A stretch of 64,000 nucleotides of DNA from Thermoplasmatota archaeon (GCA_023381355.1 JAMCUL010000008.1:1-64000), one strand, 5' to 3'. Numbered from the stretch's first letter, positions 44,116 through 53,880 are shown. Notes: generated by a model not told the origin, from the letters alone. Made by a program: numbers and translations.

Positions 44116-44421
44116 CTAAAATGTAGTGGGAAACGATTCTGAAACATGCGTTATTGAACTTGCTATGATACTGATCTCATCATCCTCTCCTTCACTAGCG
44201 CTTCCTGCAATTCGTGATGTCAAAAGGTAATCAACTTCATATTTATCAATTCCTGCGATCATTATGATATGCTCAGTATTTCCCGTTATTATTAAGACCT
44301 TAGTTTCATGAGGTTTATAAAAATACCGTGGAAAATAATAGTATCTGGCAATCTGAATTGAGTTTATCAGGGGGTAAATGAATGAACGATTGTCATTGAC
44401 ACACAACAAATTCCATTTCAT
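44116..44421 (-). CDS. Hypothetical protein, possibly PH-like
   Basis: An open frame of about 101 residues (from MKWNLLCV) located 19 bases before the H+-ATPase gene on the same strand. The alternation of strands (SFIYPLINSIQIARYYYF, KVLIITGNTEHIIMIAG) followed by a YEVDYLLTSRIAG helix recalls small PH-domain-like proteins. The start is uncertain: ATGs at 44436 and 44499 are also in frame, and the promoter is unclear. It may be the first gene of the ATPase operon. Confidence 0.45.
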   Translation of the reverse strand: MKWNLLCVNDNRSFIYPLINSIQIARYYYFPRYFYKPHETKVLIITGNTEHIIMIAGIDKYEVDYLLTSRIAGSASEGEDDEISIIASSITHVSESFPTTF

Positions 44422-44526
44422 CCTGCCATTCGCCATATAAATCCCAACACCCTCTAGCACCCGAAAAGATCTGATCCAGAATATAAGTGTCTTTAACAAT
44501 GTAAGGAATCAATATCCTGCAATATA

Positions 44527-44599
44527 AGCCACTGGAGGGATTTGAACCCCCGACCTGCTGATTACAAGTCAGCTGCTCTACCACCTGAGCTACAGTGGC
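44527..44599 (-). tRNA. tRNA-Thr (anticodon TGT)
   Basis: On the minus strand: acceptor GCCACTG pairs with CAGTGGC, D arm GCTC...GAGC, anticodon arm GCTGA-CTTGTAA-TCAGC with anticodon TGT, T arm GGGGG-TTCAAAT-CCCTC (one G-U pair). The discriminator at 44527 is T (U), usual for archaeal threonine tRNAs. No intron, no encoded CCA. Confidence 0.97.
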
Positions 44600-44673
44600 G
44601 ATAAAGGGTTAATCATTCTTATTAGAAATACTTTAAGACTAAGGCCTTGGTGAGTTACTCACCTGTATCCGGT

Positions 44674-45057
44674 TTAAAACAGTGAAAACACAAAATTCAT
44701 GATTAATCCAATGACTATGTAGAGAATTCCAACTCCAGCATAAATGACCGTCATTATTAGTTGTTCCCTGTTTATCTGTGTTATATCCCCTTCCCTCAGG
44801 GGAGCCTTTGCAATGAAAACATTTTCCAGATATTTGTTCGCACCAAAATCATAAAATGCACCGAAGAAGATTACACCTATGCCGAGAAGTACTAGCGCAA
44901 GAGGAAAAATATCTGCATATCCCCTCCGGTTTGCAATGTAAAGGAGTATTGATGCAAGAATCAGTGAAAGGAGGATCGCAAGAAGAGGGAGTGTAAGTAA
45001 GAATCTTGTTCTCCTGACCTCATCGATCCTTGTGGACCTGTCATCGTCCATTATCAT
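44674..45057 (-). CDS. Small membrane protein at the end of the peptide ABC operon
   Basis: A 127-residue protein with a charged N-terminus (MIMDDDRSTRIDEVRRTRFL) and four predicted membrane helices. Its ATG follows the stop of the ABC ATPase gene immediately, so it is translated with the transporter. No family is recognised. Its constant coupling to the transporter, if found elsewhere, would suggest an accessory subunit. The tRNA-Thr gene follows downstream on the same strand. Confidence 0.65.
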   Translation of the reverse strand: MIMDDDRSTRIDEVRRTRFLLTLPLLAILLSLILASILLYIANRRGYADIFPLALVLLGIGVIFFGAFYDFGANKYLENVFIAKAPLREGDITQINREQLIMTVIYAGVGILYIVIGLIMNFVFSLF

Positions 45058-45058
45058 T

Positions 45059-47512
45059 TCACTTCTCGTCTTCCAGTTCTCCCTCTTCCAGATGTTCTAT
45101 TTCTCCCATGGTATTATTTGGGGTCAGTTCATCCTGGTTGAAATGGCACAGGTAATACCTGCCCTCTACATTGAGCATTGGCGGGTTCTCTTCCTTACAG
45201 ATATCCTTTCTGAAGACACACCTCCCATAGAACCTGCAGCCCTCTTTTGGGTTTATTGCACTGCCAATCTCTCCCACGATGGAAAGTTGCTTGTTTACCC
45301 ATGAGGGATCGATGCTCGGTACTGCTGAAATTAGTGCCTTTGTATAGGGATGGAGCGGATTCCTGATTATATCCTCGGATTTCCCGAATTCAAGTACCTG
45401 GCCGAGGTACATTACTACGATATAATCCGAAACATATCTCGCTGAGGCTATATCATGTGAAATGTAGAGGACCGATATACCCTTCTCGTTCTTGAGATCA
45501 ATCAGGAGATTCATTATATTGGCCCTTATGGAAACATCAAGCATGGAAATAGGCTCATCGGCTACCAGGAATGACGGATTCAGGGTTATGGCTCTTGCTA
45601 TTGACACTCTCTGCCTCTCACCGCCGGAAAGCTCATGCGGAAATCTCTCAGCGTAAGTTTCGGGCGGACTTAAATTGGCAATTTTAAGTGCGTTGTAAAT
45701 TTCCTGTTTCAGATCGAACTTTTCATCAGTCATATAGCTTCCACCCTGATGATCGATGGCACTTCCAGACGTGCTTCTTCTCCTGGCCTGTATTTCTTTT
45801 GCCTGGATTGAAAGAGGCTCAGCCACTATGTCAAATATGGACATCTTTGGATTTATTGAATCAAATGGATCCTGGAAAATCAGCTGTGCCTCCTTCCGGT
45901 AAGTTCTATAGTCTGAGCCGTACCTGCTAACCTTGCCCAGATCAATCTGGAACTCTTCGCCATTGCTTCTTAGGATCGAGAATTTGATCTCGCCATTCGT
46001 TGGTGCTATGGAATCAACCAGCAGGCGACCAAGTGTGGTTTTCCCGGAACCACTCTCTCCCACCACACCTATTATTGCCTTTCGAGGTATCCTTAGATTA
46101 ACATTATCCACTGCGTGGACAATGGGTTTATTTGGACCCCCAAATAGATTTGTAGAAAGAGTTGAATGGACTGTAAAAAACTTCGTAAGATTCTTTACGT
46201 CAACGAGTATCCCCTCCAGATCTTCCACGCCAGGTAGTTTAGCAGAATCTTCTATGTTCTGTGAAGAGTTATATGTTTCCTCCCTTACCACATCGAAATG
46301 ACAGAGTGAATAGTGACTGGAATCAAACATCTTTGGTTCGGGCTTCTTATCAAAGCATATGCTCTCAGCCATGAAACACCTGTTTGCGAAATAACAGCCT
46401 TTTGGAGGATCTATGAGATCTGGCACCGATCCGGGAATGCCTCGAATTCTTTTCTTGGTCATTTCAATGGAAGGGTAACTGTGCATAAGCGCATAAGTAT
46501 AGGGATTTCTCGGATTAAGGAAAATATCTTTCGGCTTTCCATACTCCATTATTCTGCCTGCATACATGACAGCAACAAAGTTGGCAAGCTGGGAAACTAC
46601 CCCGACATCATGCGATATCACGATCATGGATTTTATTGTCCCGTTATCCTTCAGATTCTTCAATTCCTTTATAATTTTGGCCTGCGTAATCACATCAAGG
46701 CCTGTTGTTGGTTCATCTGCAATCACAACCTTTGGTTTTAGAGCGAGGGCCATCGCAATAATTCCTCTTTGCTTCATTCCTCCACTCAGTTCATGGGGAT
46801 ACGAATCAAGAAATTTCCTGTTGAAACCAGCAAGTCTGCAGCTTTCTTCAATCCTGTTCTTCTCAAGTAATTTCTTCTTTTGAGTTGCACTCATTGTGGG
46901 TATTCTGGCCTTTAGATCATTCAGTAACCTGTTGAATATTTCCTGCCTGAGGCTCTCGAATTCAAGACCCTCCTCAACCTCCATCTGCTCGAGGGCCAGT
47001 TCATAAGCATCCGCCCTCAGATTGTTTTCATCAATAAGATCGCTATCAGAAAATTCTGAAAGGTCAGAGAATGTACCGTGGATGTCAAAAACTTCTGACA
47101 GCTGGGATCTTATAGTATGCACTGGATTGAAGGCATTCATTGCGCCCTGAAATATCATGGAAATCTCTTTCCATCTAATTTCAGCAAGTCTCTGATCAAG
47201 ATCTCTCCTGTACTTCTTTCTCATTTTTTGTTCTTTGGGGTATTCCTTTGAGTTGATGATCTCCTTGTCAAGATATTCTATCTCTCCCTCGGTTTCAGCA
47301 TTGTCAGCCAGAAGGCCCAGGAGGGCAAGGGCAGTTGTAGACTTTCCAGAGCCACTTTCACCTATTATGCCCAGTATTTCTCCCTCCTTCAGATCAAGAT
47401 TTACCTGATCAAGAGCCTGTACCCTGCCATCCATGGTCTTGAAATGAACCGAAAGGTCCTTGATTTCAATAAGTGTTTTTCTGTTTATTACGTCAAATTC
47501 CTGGTGTTGCAT
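45059..47512 (-). CDS. Fused double ATPase of a peptide ABC transporter (DppD-DppF type)
   Basis: An 817-residue protein joining two oligopeptide-type ATPases. NBD1: Walker A GESGSGKSTTALALLG, signature LSGGMKQRGIIAMALALKPK, Walker B VVIADEPTTGLDV; its insert of about 100 residues before the signature is long. NBD2: GESGSGKTTLGRLL, LSGGERQRVSIARA, FLVADEPISMLDV. Each is followed by an oligopeptide/dipeptide C-terminal Cys motif (GCYFANRCFMAESICF; GCRFYGRCVFRKDIC), expected to hold an iron-sulfur cluster or zinc. Both halves keep their catalytic Glu. It starts two bases after the permease stop. Confidence 0.93.
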   Translation of the reverse strand: MQHQEFDVINRKTLIEIKDLSVHFKTMDGRVQALDQVNLDLKEGEILGIIGESGSGKSTTALALLGLLADNAETEGEIEYLDKEIINSKEYPKEQKMRKKYRRDLDQRLAEIRWKEISMIFQGAMNAFNPVHTIRSQLSEVFDIHGTFSDLSEFSDSDLIDENNLRADAYELALEQMEVEEGLEFESLRQEIFNRLLNDLKARIPTMSATQKKKLLEKNRIEESCRLAGFNRKFLDSYPHELSGGMKQRGIIAMALALKPKVVIADEPTTGLDVITQAKIIKELKNLKDNGTIKSMIVISHDVGVVSQLANFVAVMYAGRIMEYGKPKDIFLNPRNPYTYALMHSYPSIEMTKKRIRGIPGSVPDLIDPPKGCYFANRCFMAESICFDKKPEPKMFDSSHYSLCHFDVVREETYNSSQNIEDSAKLPGVEDLEGILVDVKNLTKFFTVHSTLSTNLFGGPNKPIVHAVDNVNLRIPRKAIIGVVGESGSGKTTLGRLLVDSIAPTNGEIKFSILRSNGEEFQIDLGKVSRYGSDYRTYRKEAQLIFQDPFDSINPKMSIFDIVAEPLSIQAKEIQARRRSTSGSAIDHQGGSYMTDEKFDLKQEIYNALKIANLSPPETYAERFPHELSGGERQRVSIARAITLNPSFLVADEPISMLDVSIRANIMNLLIDLKNEKGISVLYISHDIASARYVSDYIVVMYLGQVLEFGKSEDIIRNPLHPYTKALISAVPSIDPSWVNKQLSIVGEIGSAINPKEGCRFYGRCVFRKDICKEENPPMLNVEGRYYLCHFNQDELTPNNTMGEIEHLEEGELEDEK

Positions 47513-47514
47513 AT

Positions 47515-49785
47515 TTATCTCCTCCTGAGTCTCGGGTTCACGACTTCATCCATCCCACGTGATACAAATATCAGCGAGAATATGAATGCGGAAAGTGCAA
47601 TCGCGGGTGGAATGATCCACTGCGGTTCAGTTATCAGGTAAAACTCATCCTTGAGAACTGCGTTTAGCATGCCTCCCCATGTCGCGGTATTCAGTGGAGC
47701 AAGACCGAGAAATTCAAGGCCAGATACTGCTCCAATACCGCCGCCAATGGACAGGGCAAGGAGATACAAGAGCAGGGGACCTATATTTGGAAGGATATGC
47801 CTCCTCATTATGGATGAATCCCTTGAACCGAATAATCTGGCAGCTTCCACAAAGGACCTTGATGAAACTCCCCTCACGACTCCAATCAGTGTAAACGCCG
47901 CAAACGGCCATCCAGTAAGGCTGACGATCAGAATCAGGTCAATGAAGTTGGCATTGCCTGGAATAACCGAAGAAAGAGCTATCAGAAGGGCCAGAGTCGG
48001 GACAAGAAAGAGGGCAAGAGACATTGTCTCTATGATCTGGCCACCTAGCCCTCCCTTATAACCAACGTACATGGCAACGGCGAGAGAAATAACTATGGAA
48101 AAGAATCCTATGGTTATTCCGAAGATCCAGTCGTTGTAAAAGCTCTGCAGAAATCTTGACCAGAGATCGGCCTTCGTATAGAAAGTGGTGCCAAAGGGAT
48201 AGGACTGACCTGTTGGGGTCTTGATCATGGGAGGCAGAGGTGCATAAGATGAAGCAGTTGAGCTGATGACATAAACATAACCCGCACTTGTGGTAAAGGC
48301 AATTGCACCCTTTCCTGTATTGCTGTTTGAGAAGTACAGTATTGAGGACACGTTTGTTGGAGTAGGTGAGACAGTATAACTCCACAGGAACGCAGTAGCA
48401 GATGAGTTCGCTGAGTCGTTGAACGAGATAGCAACACCTTTCTGGGCCACAAATATAAGCGAGTTTGTTACAGCATCATAAACACCATGAGTCAACACCC
48501 TTCCTGAAATTGAGGAGGAAAATGGAACTTCATAGAAATCATACTTTCCCTGGGTTAAGTTGTAAGCAAGTATCTGGAAATAGTTTGCTGACATTCCTAT
48601 TATATATGTAGGTGGTCCGTATAATCCCTGGCTTGTTGAAATAGAATATGTAACATATGGGAACTTATAGATGAGGCCTGGCCTTCCAGTCTCGATGTTA
48701 ATAGCATAAACATCATGATTGTTGGAAATAAGATATACTGAATTATTGGTATTAAGTGAAACCTGGTAAAATGATGGAACAATGAGACCATTCTGCGTGT
48801 TTATGTTAGTGAAATTGTCTTCCCACATAAGCGTTCCATTGAATGATGAATATGATACAACCGATGTATCATTATATATCAGGATTCTGGAATAATTCTC
48901 CGCCTTATTAGAAAGTAGCTGCTTGCCATAGAATTTTACTCCTGAAATATGTTTCATGCCTATTTTGAAGGAAAGATAGTGTGAAAGTGGAAACACCCCA
49001 AACTCATTCATGTATATGCCAGTTGCATTTTGGGTAATGACGTATATCTGTCCATTAGGAAAACCTGCCACACTGTTAAAACAGTATTCAGGCATTGGAG
49101 TACTTGGAGTGCTGTCAAAGGCGATTGCATTGGAGGTTATGTTGCCTATTATTGTTCCGTTTAATTTCTCGTTGTAAAGGAATACAAAATGAGGTGATGA
49201 ATACCCTTCAGATCTGTATTCGATCTCACCCACGGTGAAAGAATTGTTTGTATAGGGAAGCACCACGAATCTATGTATAACCACATCACTGCCCTGCGAC
49301 GTATTTAGAATTTTCCCGTTTATCAGATCGAAAATCAATGGTTGAAGCATCCTTTCTCCTTTTACGGCAAAATTGGAACTGTAAATATTCCCAACAGATC
49401 CAAGTGGAGTTCCCGGTTCTCCAAGACCCACGTAATATATCGATCCGTCTGTGCTCCCAACGTAAATTGCTCCAGTATAACCTTCACCTGCTACAGAGGA
49501 TGACATTGGTCCATAGAAGATTCCGCCACTGCTGTGGGTCTGATTATACAGACTTACATTTGCGATCGGGCTTGCGAGAGTTGAATCAATCGCAGGTGCT
49601 GATGTATAATAACCCACATTTCCACCAACAAATGGTGCTATCATCGAAACAATTGCGAATGCGAGGAGGATGTAAAACCCTGCCCTTCCGTATTTGCTCT
49701 TGTAGAATATTGTGAACTGCTTATACAGCCTTTTCCAGTATACAGGAGGGTTAATTATAGCATATTTATTTTTTTTATTAATCAT
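47515..49785 (-). CDS. DppC-type permease with a large beta-propeller-like extracellular insert
   Basis: A 756-residue permease. After a cytoplasmic N-terminus and helix 1 (YILLAFAIVSMIAPFVGG, near residue 40), residues about 56-535 form an outward domain rich in Ser, Thr, Asn and aromatic strands, with PQQ-like repeats (AIYVGSTDGSIYYVGLG, VYAINIETGRPGLIYKF, SAGYVYVISS). The normal DppC part resumes at YPFGTTFYTKADLWSRFL, with five more helices and the EAA loop EAARLFGSRDSSIMRRHILPN. Usual DppC proteins have a loop of only about 50 residues there. The propeller may hold peptides or the binding protein outside the cell (inference). Confidence 0.88.
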   Translation of the reverse strand: MINKKNKYAIINPPVYWKRLYKQFTIFYKSKYGRAGFYILLAFAIVSMIAPFVGGNVGYYTSAPAIDSTLASPIANVSLYNQTHSSGGIFYGPMSSSVAGEGYTGAIYVGSTDGSIYYVGLGEPGTPLGSVGNIYSSNFAVKGERMLQPLIFDLINGKILNTSQGSDVVIHRFVVLPYTNNSFTVGEIEYRSEGYSSPHFVFLYNEKLNGTIIGNITSNAIAFDSTPSTPMPEYCFNSVAGFPNGQIYVITQNATGIYMNEFGVFPLSHYLSFKIGMKHISGVKFYGKQLLSNKAENYSRILIYNDTSVVSYSSFNGTLMWEDNFTNINTQNGLIVPSFYQVSLNTNNSVYLISNNHDVYAINIETGRPGLIYKFPYVTYSISTSQGLYGPPTYIIGMSANYFQILAYNLTQGKYDFYEVPFSSSISGRVLTHGVYDAVTNSLIFVAQKGVAISFNDSANSSATAFLWSYTVSPTPTNVSSILYFSNSNTGKGAIAFTTSAGYVYVISSTASSYAPLPPMIKTPTGQSYPFGTTFYTKADLWSRFLQSFYNDWIFGITIGFFSIVISLAVAMYVGYKGGLGGQIIETMSLALFLVPTLALLIALSSVIPGNANFIDLILIVSLTGWPFAAFTLIGVVRGVSSRSFVEAARLFGSRDSSIMRRHILPNIGPLLLYLLALSIGGGIGAVSGLEFLGLAPLNTATWGGMLNAVLKDEFYLITEPQWIIPPAIALSAFIFSLIFVSRGMDEVVNPRLRRR

Positions 49786-49806
49786 TTTTAAACACCTAAA
49801 TAAGTA

Positions 49807-50793
49807 TCACACCTTTATCCTTGGATCAAGCCATGCATGAATATAGTCAATCATGGAATATGCAAGTATGGTAAGAAGTGCAATAATAAAAGTAGACGCC
49901 TCACTGAGGGGATAATCTTCATGTAGGACTGCCTTGTAAAGAAGTGGACCCATACCCGGCCAGTTAAAAATTATGGCAACAATAAGTGAACCACTCATCA
50001 GGAATGCTATTTGCAGTGCAAGCCTGGTAGTCACAGGTATTACCGCTATACGTGCTGCATGTTTCCTCAATATACTTTTTTCTGGAACTCCCTTGGCCCT
50101 GGCAGTTGTAATATGGTCTTCTCCGAGAGTGGAGACCATTGCTGCTCTCATAGTTATCATATGTCCCGCAGTTTCAATCAGGAGCAGGGAAAAGAATGGA
50201 AGCGCCATATCATACAGCAATGTGAGGAATGTGGATGGCGTAGGAGATTCAATATAGGATAACGGTATCTGAGCTTTAATCGGAAACCATCCTAGGGCAA
50301 CTACGAAGTAAAGGAAAAGAAAAACTCCTATGATGAAGTAAGGAATTGAATTGATGATAAGTGACAGTGAAAGTATAACCCCCTCCTTCTTTCCTCCTCT
50401 TATCCGGGATACCCAAATTCCCAAAGGTATCCCAAACGCAAAAGAAAGAATTGCTGTTGTTCCTATTAAAACTAAGGTATATGGAAGCGCCTGGGCGATT
50501 TCGGTTGAAACAAGTTCACCCTGATTCACATAATCCTTTCCCCAGTTGAAAGTAAACATTTGATAGACATAAGTTTCAAAGTCTGTGAGGGAATACTTTC
50601 CATTTTGTAAACCTAGTTGAACAAGCCTGTTATGGTAAGCGTTTGGACTTGTATATCCTGTTCTTGATACCGTAATAAATAATTCAGCAGGATTCCCTGG
50701 CATCAACCTAAAAACAATAAAGATGATGACCGTCATTATCAGAACCAAAGAAACGTCCTGAATGATTTTTCTCATAAGTAAATACACGTTCAT
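49807..50793 (-). CDS. DppB-type permease of the peptide ABC transporter
   Basis: A 328-residue permease with six helices. FRLMPGNPAELFI in the first outward loop and LPYTLVLIGTTAILSFAFGI are DppB marks, and the EAA-type loop reads TTARAKGVPEKSILRKHAAR. It pairs with the DppC-type protein to form the membrane channel. It lies 51 bases after the binding-protein gene and 21 bases before the DppC-type gene, so it belongs to the same operon. Normal size. Confidence 0.92.
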   Translation of the reverse strand: MNVYLLMRKIIQDVSLVLIMTVIIFIVFRLMPGNPAELFITVSRTGYTSPNAYHNRLVQLGLQNGKYSLTDFETYVYQMFTFNWGKDYVNQGELVSTEIAQALPYTLVLIGTTAILSFAFGIPLGIWVSRIRGGKKEGVILSLSLIINSIPYFIIGVFLFLYFVVALGWFPIKAQIPLSYIESPTPSTFLTLLYDMALPFFSLLLIETAGHMITMRAAMVSTLGEDHITTARAKGVPEKSILRKHAARIAVIPVTTRLALQIAFLMSGSLIVAIIFNWPGMGPLLYKAVLHEDYPLSEASTFIIALLTILAYSMIDYIHAWLDPRIKV

Positions 50794-50844
50794 AGCAATC
50801 TCCTTATATCTTAAAAAATAAAAATAAAATATTATTTAAAAATT

Positions 50845-53800
50845 TTATGCTGCCTTATTCTTCTTTTTGTAGAACATGAAGTAGTATGCAGCTCCAGCAA
50901 CCACAACAACAGCAACAACAAGCCCGGCTATTACTATAAGATCATAGTTGCTTGATGGAGTAACGAAATTGGCAAGGCTTATTGTTGGCTGTATTGTGAA
51001 GTTATTTATTGAAGTGTTGTGCGGATTTATTGTTGCTGTAACAGTAGTGTTCTTCAGTGCTCCAAGCAGCGAAGTGGATGAAAGATCGCCTTGGTTTACG
51101 GTAAAGTTAAAGACAGCCAGTCCTGCTGAATTCGTGTTTGTGCTGAGAGAGGCAAAGCTAACTCCAACCAAAGAAGTTGTGTTCAACGTGACAGTGGCTC
51201 CGCTGTATGCTGTTCCGTTGTAAGTAACATTGAACACAATCTGTCCATGTCCAGTACTGTAATCCAGATTTTTGAAAGAGTATGTTGACTTCAAGATTGG
51301 TCCGTTTATGATTGATAGATCAGTTGATCCAAAGCCGGGTCCGGTTTCAGTTGCATGAGGCTGTGAAGCAGATGCCACGATTTCCATTGTTTCATTATGC
51401 ACATAATATGTAGCATTAGTTGTTGAATTTGTCCCTGTGAAGAGTGCGCTAAGATATGAATTAGTCTTAAACTCCCATATGGCCTGTCCCGCTGAGTTTG
51501 TTGTTAGCTGGTTAGGAGTTATGTTCACAAGACCCCCATAGGTGGATGAATCGCCTATGAACAGAGTTACCCCGCTTGCAGGTGATGTGCCGTTCATTAC
51601 TGTAAAGGTTATATTTCCGTATTCATCGCCGTTGAAAGTGTTTCCATATGTCAGGGACTGGGAAACTGTAAGATTGTATTTATCAACAACATGTACCACA
51701 GAGCTGTTCTTGTATATTGTTGTGTACTCCCAGAACCAGTACAGGTAAGTAGCGGCTGAGTACGTGGTTGAATAGTTTGAGAATGCATTTGACAGAGGTA
51801 TTAGATCTGTTGCGTATCCTGTTGCTATTACTGGGTCCTGCTCAATTATGAGTGAATCCAGCCTCTTTGCAACCTGGGATGCCACTGCAAAACTGTCCGT
51901 GCTTATTGATTCGTTTATGAGAGTGCAGTAGAGTTGCTGTACCTGTGAGCCGGTAAGCATCTTGCCATTAACTTCCATGGAGGAGAATGGTCCAAGGTAG
52001 CTTTTATCCGGTATTCCGACGATTGGAGACAGGTGAGCCAGGCAGTCCAGAATTGGATTGCTAAGTGCAGTGCTCTCTCCTTCGGAGGCTATATCGAATT
52101 CGTTGTTCTTATGATGGCTCAATATGGTATTATCCACATTGGATTGCAAGGTTGTGAAAGCTTCCTGCTTGAGAACCGTTTTTATTCCAAGCTCATTCCA
52201 GTACTGGAATGTCTTCTCTATTGCCGCAACTCCTGTTGGATTTTCAGCACCAGTCGTTATCTGAACTGTCAGAGTAACCTGGGCTCCATTGTACATCAAC
52301 TGTCCAGATGAGGAATAGGTCATCCCTGGGATGCTGTCGATGAGTGACTTGGCTTTTGCCATGTTAAAGGTGTATTCAGGAGCACTGGCATTGTAATACA
52401 AGGTGTTACCGGGGTTTATCGGGCTTGATGAGGGATATCCAAGACCATCCAGAATAACCTGATTTATGTAGTTGTATGGAACCGCGTATGAAAGTGCCTG
52501 CCTGAACGCAGTGATGTTAAGTGGAGTTACTGCGGTATTCAATTCCCAGTATCCGTATGCACTTGACAGCTTTTTGTATATGAAGCTGTTTGGAGTAGCG
52601 CTCAACTGTGGGAGGAAGTTCGGTGGTGGTGCAAGTGTCATTGTGTCAATTTCACCCTTCTGGAATGCAGCAACCTCGGACGAGACAGAATCATATATTG
52701 GCATGTAAATTTCGTAAATCTTTGGTGTAAATTGTCTCAACCCGCTTGATGCATTGGTGTATTGCGTGAAGTAATATGGGTTTACATATAGAGTTTCGTG
52801 CTGACCTGTTATGATCTGGCCCTGAGGCATTCCAAAACCGTTCGTTACCATGAATGCACCTGCTCCAACCATGCCTGGAACTGCTCCAGTGGTTGGATTC
52901 CAGCCAAGGTTCCAACCGCAATATCCATAACCTGGAACTGCGGTATGAACGAATGGGCTTGAAGTATTGGACACATTGGTCCAGTTGAAATCTCCTACGC
53001 CAGTTGTTGTGTAGTCGTGATGTACCCATATGTGATATGGAATGATATCACAGGCGAGAACATCGGAAAAGAACAGAAGTGTTTTCTGGGTTACGAAAAA
53101 CTTCACTGAAAGATTTCCGTTTGGAACTACATTAACCACATTTGGGAAGTCACCGAAGTAGCTCTTTATCCTGTAGTTCAGAACAACATCGGCTGACTGA
53201 AGATAATACTTCTTCATGACGGTTGGCTTGTATGATTTGTAAGTATGGTTTACAAGCTGCCCATTATAGCAGAATTCTGTGTGGTTTGAGAAGACATATG
53301 TCTGGCTGTTGTTTGCAGGGGACCAGTCAGTCCATCTTACATATGGTCTTATATTGACTGTATAAACGTATGAATAGTTCTGGTAACTGTTTGTTGTTAT
53401 GTCGTATGTCTGACTTCCGGGTGCTGCTGTTGCTACGGTATATCCGCTGGCCATCCATGGAACATTTGTTCCGTTCGGAAGAGTTTCGAACAATGCTGTT
53501 GCACCCCATATCTGACAGTCAACGAATGCATCACAGTATGTCGTTTCATCAAAGGGACTCATTGATCCTGCGTTTCCTATCTGGCCTATCTTGAAAACTC
53601 CACCTGTATAGTGCGGCTCAGTCGTGGCATTATCGGTTGGATACAGCCATGGCGTTGAGCTGGATGCTTGAGACTGTACAAGGTCGTTGACCTTAAGATT
53701 AAGGCCACCTACATTAGCACTTAAAATATTCGTGCTTTTTGCATTTCCTGCTACTCCCGTCGCATTTCCCAGGACCGCAAATGCTGATCCTACCATGATC

Positions 53801-53850
53801 AGGGCTAGAAGCAAGGCTACCAAAATTCTTTTCTTGTTCATTGAATCCAT
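50845..53850 (-). CDS. Membrane-anchored peptide-binding protein with Ig-like domains
   Basis: A 1001-residue extracellular solute-binding protein (family 5). An N-terminal signal (RILVALLLALIMVGSAFAV) leads to the binding domain (about 80-700; PYHIWVHHDY, LSYAVPYNYINQVILDGLGY, VQITTGAENPTG). Two Ig-like beta domains follow (about 725-830 and 870-965; TTNSAGQAIWEF, TNTNSAGLAVFNF), then a C-terminal helix (LIVIAGLVVAVVVVAGAAYY) and a KKKNKAA tail that anchor it in the membrane. Many N-x-S/T sites could be glycosylated. The Ig-like stalk would lift the binding domain to the height of the propeller of the DppC partner (inference). First gene of the operon. Confidence 0.92.
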   Translation of the reverse strand: MDSMNKKRILVALLLALIMVGSAFAVLGNATGVAGNAKSTNILSANVGGLNLKVNDLVQSQASSSTPWLYPTDNATTEPHYTGGVFKIGQIGNAGSMSPFDETTYCDAFVDCQIWGATALFETLPNGTNVPWMASGYTVATAAPGSQTYDITTNSYQNYSYVYTVNIRPYVRWTDWSPANNSQTYVFSNHTEFCYNGQLVNHTYKSYKPTVMKKYYLQSADVVLNYRIKSYFGDFPNVVNVVPNGNLSVKFFVTQKTLLFFSDVLACDIIPYHIWVHHDYTTTGVGDFNWTNVSNTSSPFVHTAVPGYGYCGWNLGWNPTTGAVPGMVGAGAFMVTNGFGMPQGQIITGQHETLYVNPYYFTQYTNASSGLRQFTPKIYEIYMPIYDSVSSEVAAFQKGEIDTMTLAPPPNFLPQLSATPNSFIYKKLSSAYGYWELNTAVTPLNITAFRQALSYAVPYNYINQVILDGLGYPSSSPINPGNTLYYNASAPEYTFNMAKAKSLIDSIPGMTYSSSGQLMYNGAQVTLTVQITTGAENPTGVAAIEKTFQYWNELGIKTVLKQEAFTTLQSNVDNTILSHHKNNEFDIASEGESTALSNPILDCLAHLSPIVGIPDKSYLGPFSSMEVNGKMLTGSQVQQLYCTLINESISTDSFAVASQVAKRLDSLIIEQDPVIATGYATDLIPLSNAFSNYSTTYSAATYLYWFWEYTTIYKNSSVVHVVDKYNLTVSQSLTYGNTFNGDEYGNITFTVMNGTSPASGVTLFIGDSSTYGGLVNITPNQLTTNSAGQAIWEFKTNSYLSALFTGTNSTTNATYYVHNETMEIVASASQPHATETGPGFGSTDLSIINGPILKSTYSFKNLDYSTGHGQIVFNVTYNGTAYSGATVTLNTTSLVGVSFASLSTNTNSAGLAVFNFTVNQGDLSSTSLLGALKNTTVTATINPHNTSINNFTIQPTISLANFVTPSSNYDLIVIAGLVVAVVVVAGAAYYFMFYKKKNKAA

Positions 53851-53861
53851 AGTTAAATTAT

Positions 53862-53880
53862 ACTATTTAAAAATTTTTAT
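53862..53880 (-). promoter_or_regulatory. Promoter of the peptide transporter operon
   Basis: On the minus strand AAATTTTTAAATAGT is centred about 24-26 nt upstream of the ATG at 53850: a purine-rich BRE-like stretch and a TTTAAATA TATA box, the best-formed promoter of the window. The message should be leaderless. Confidence 0.6.
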
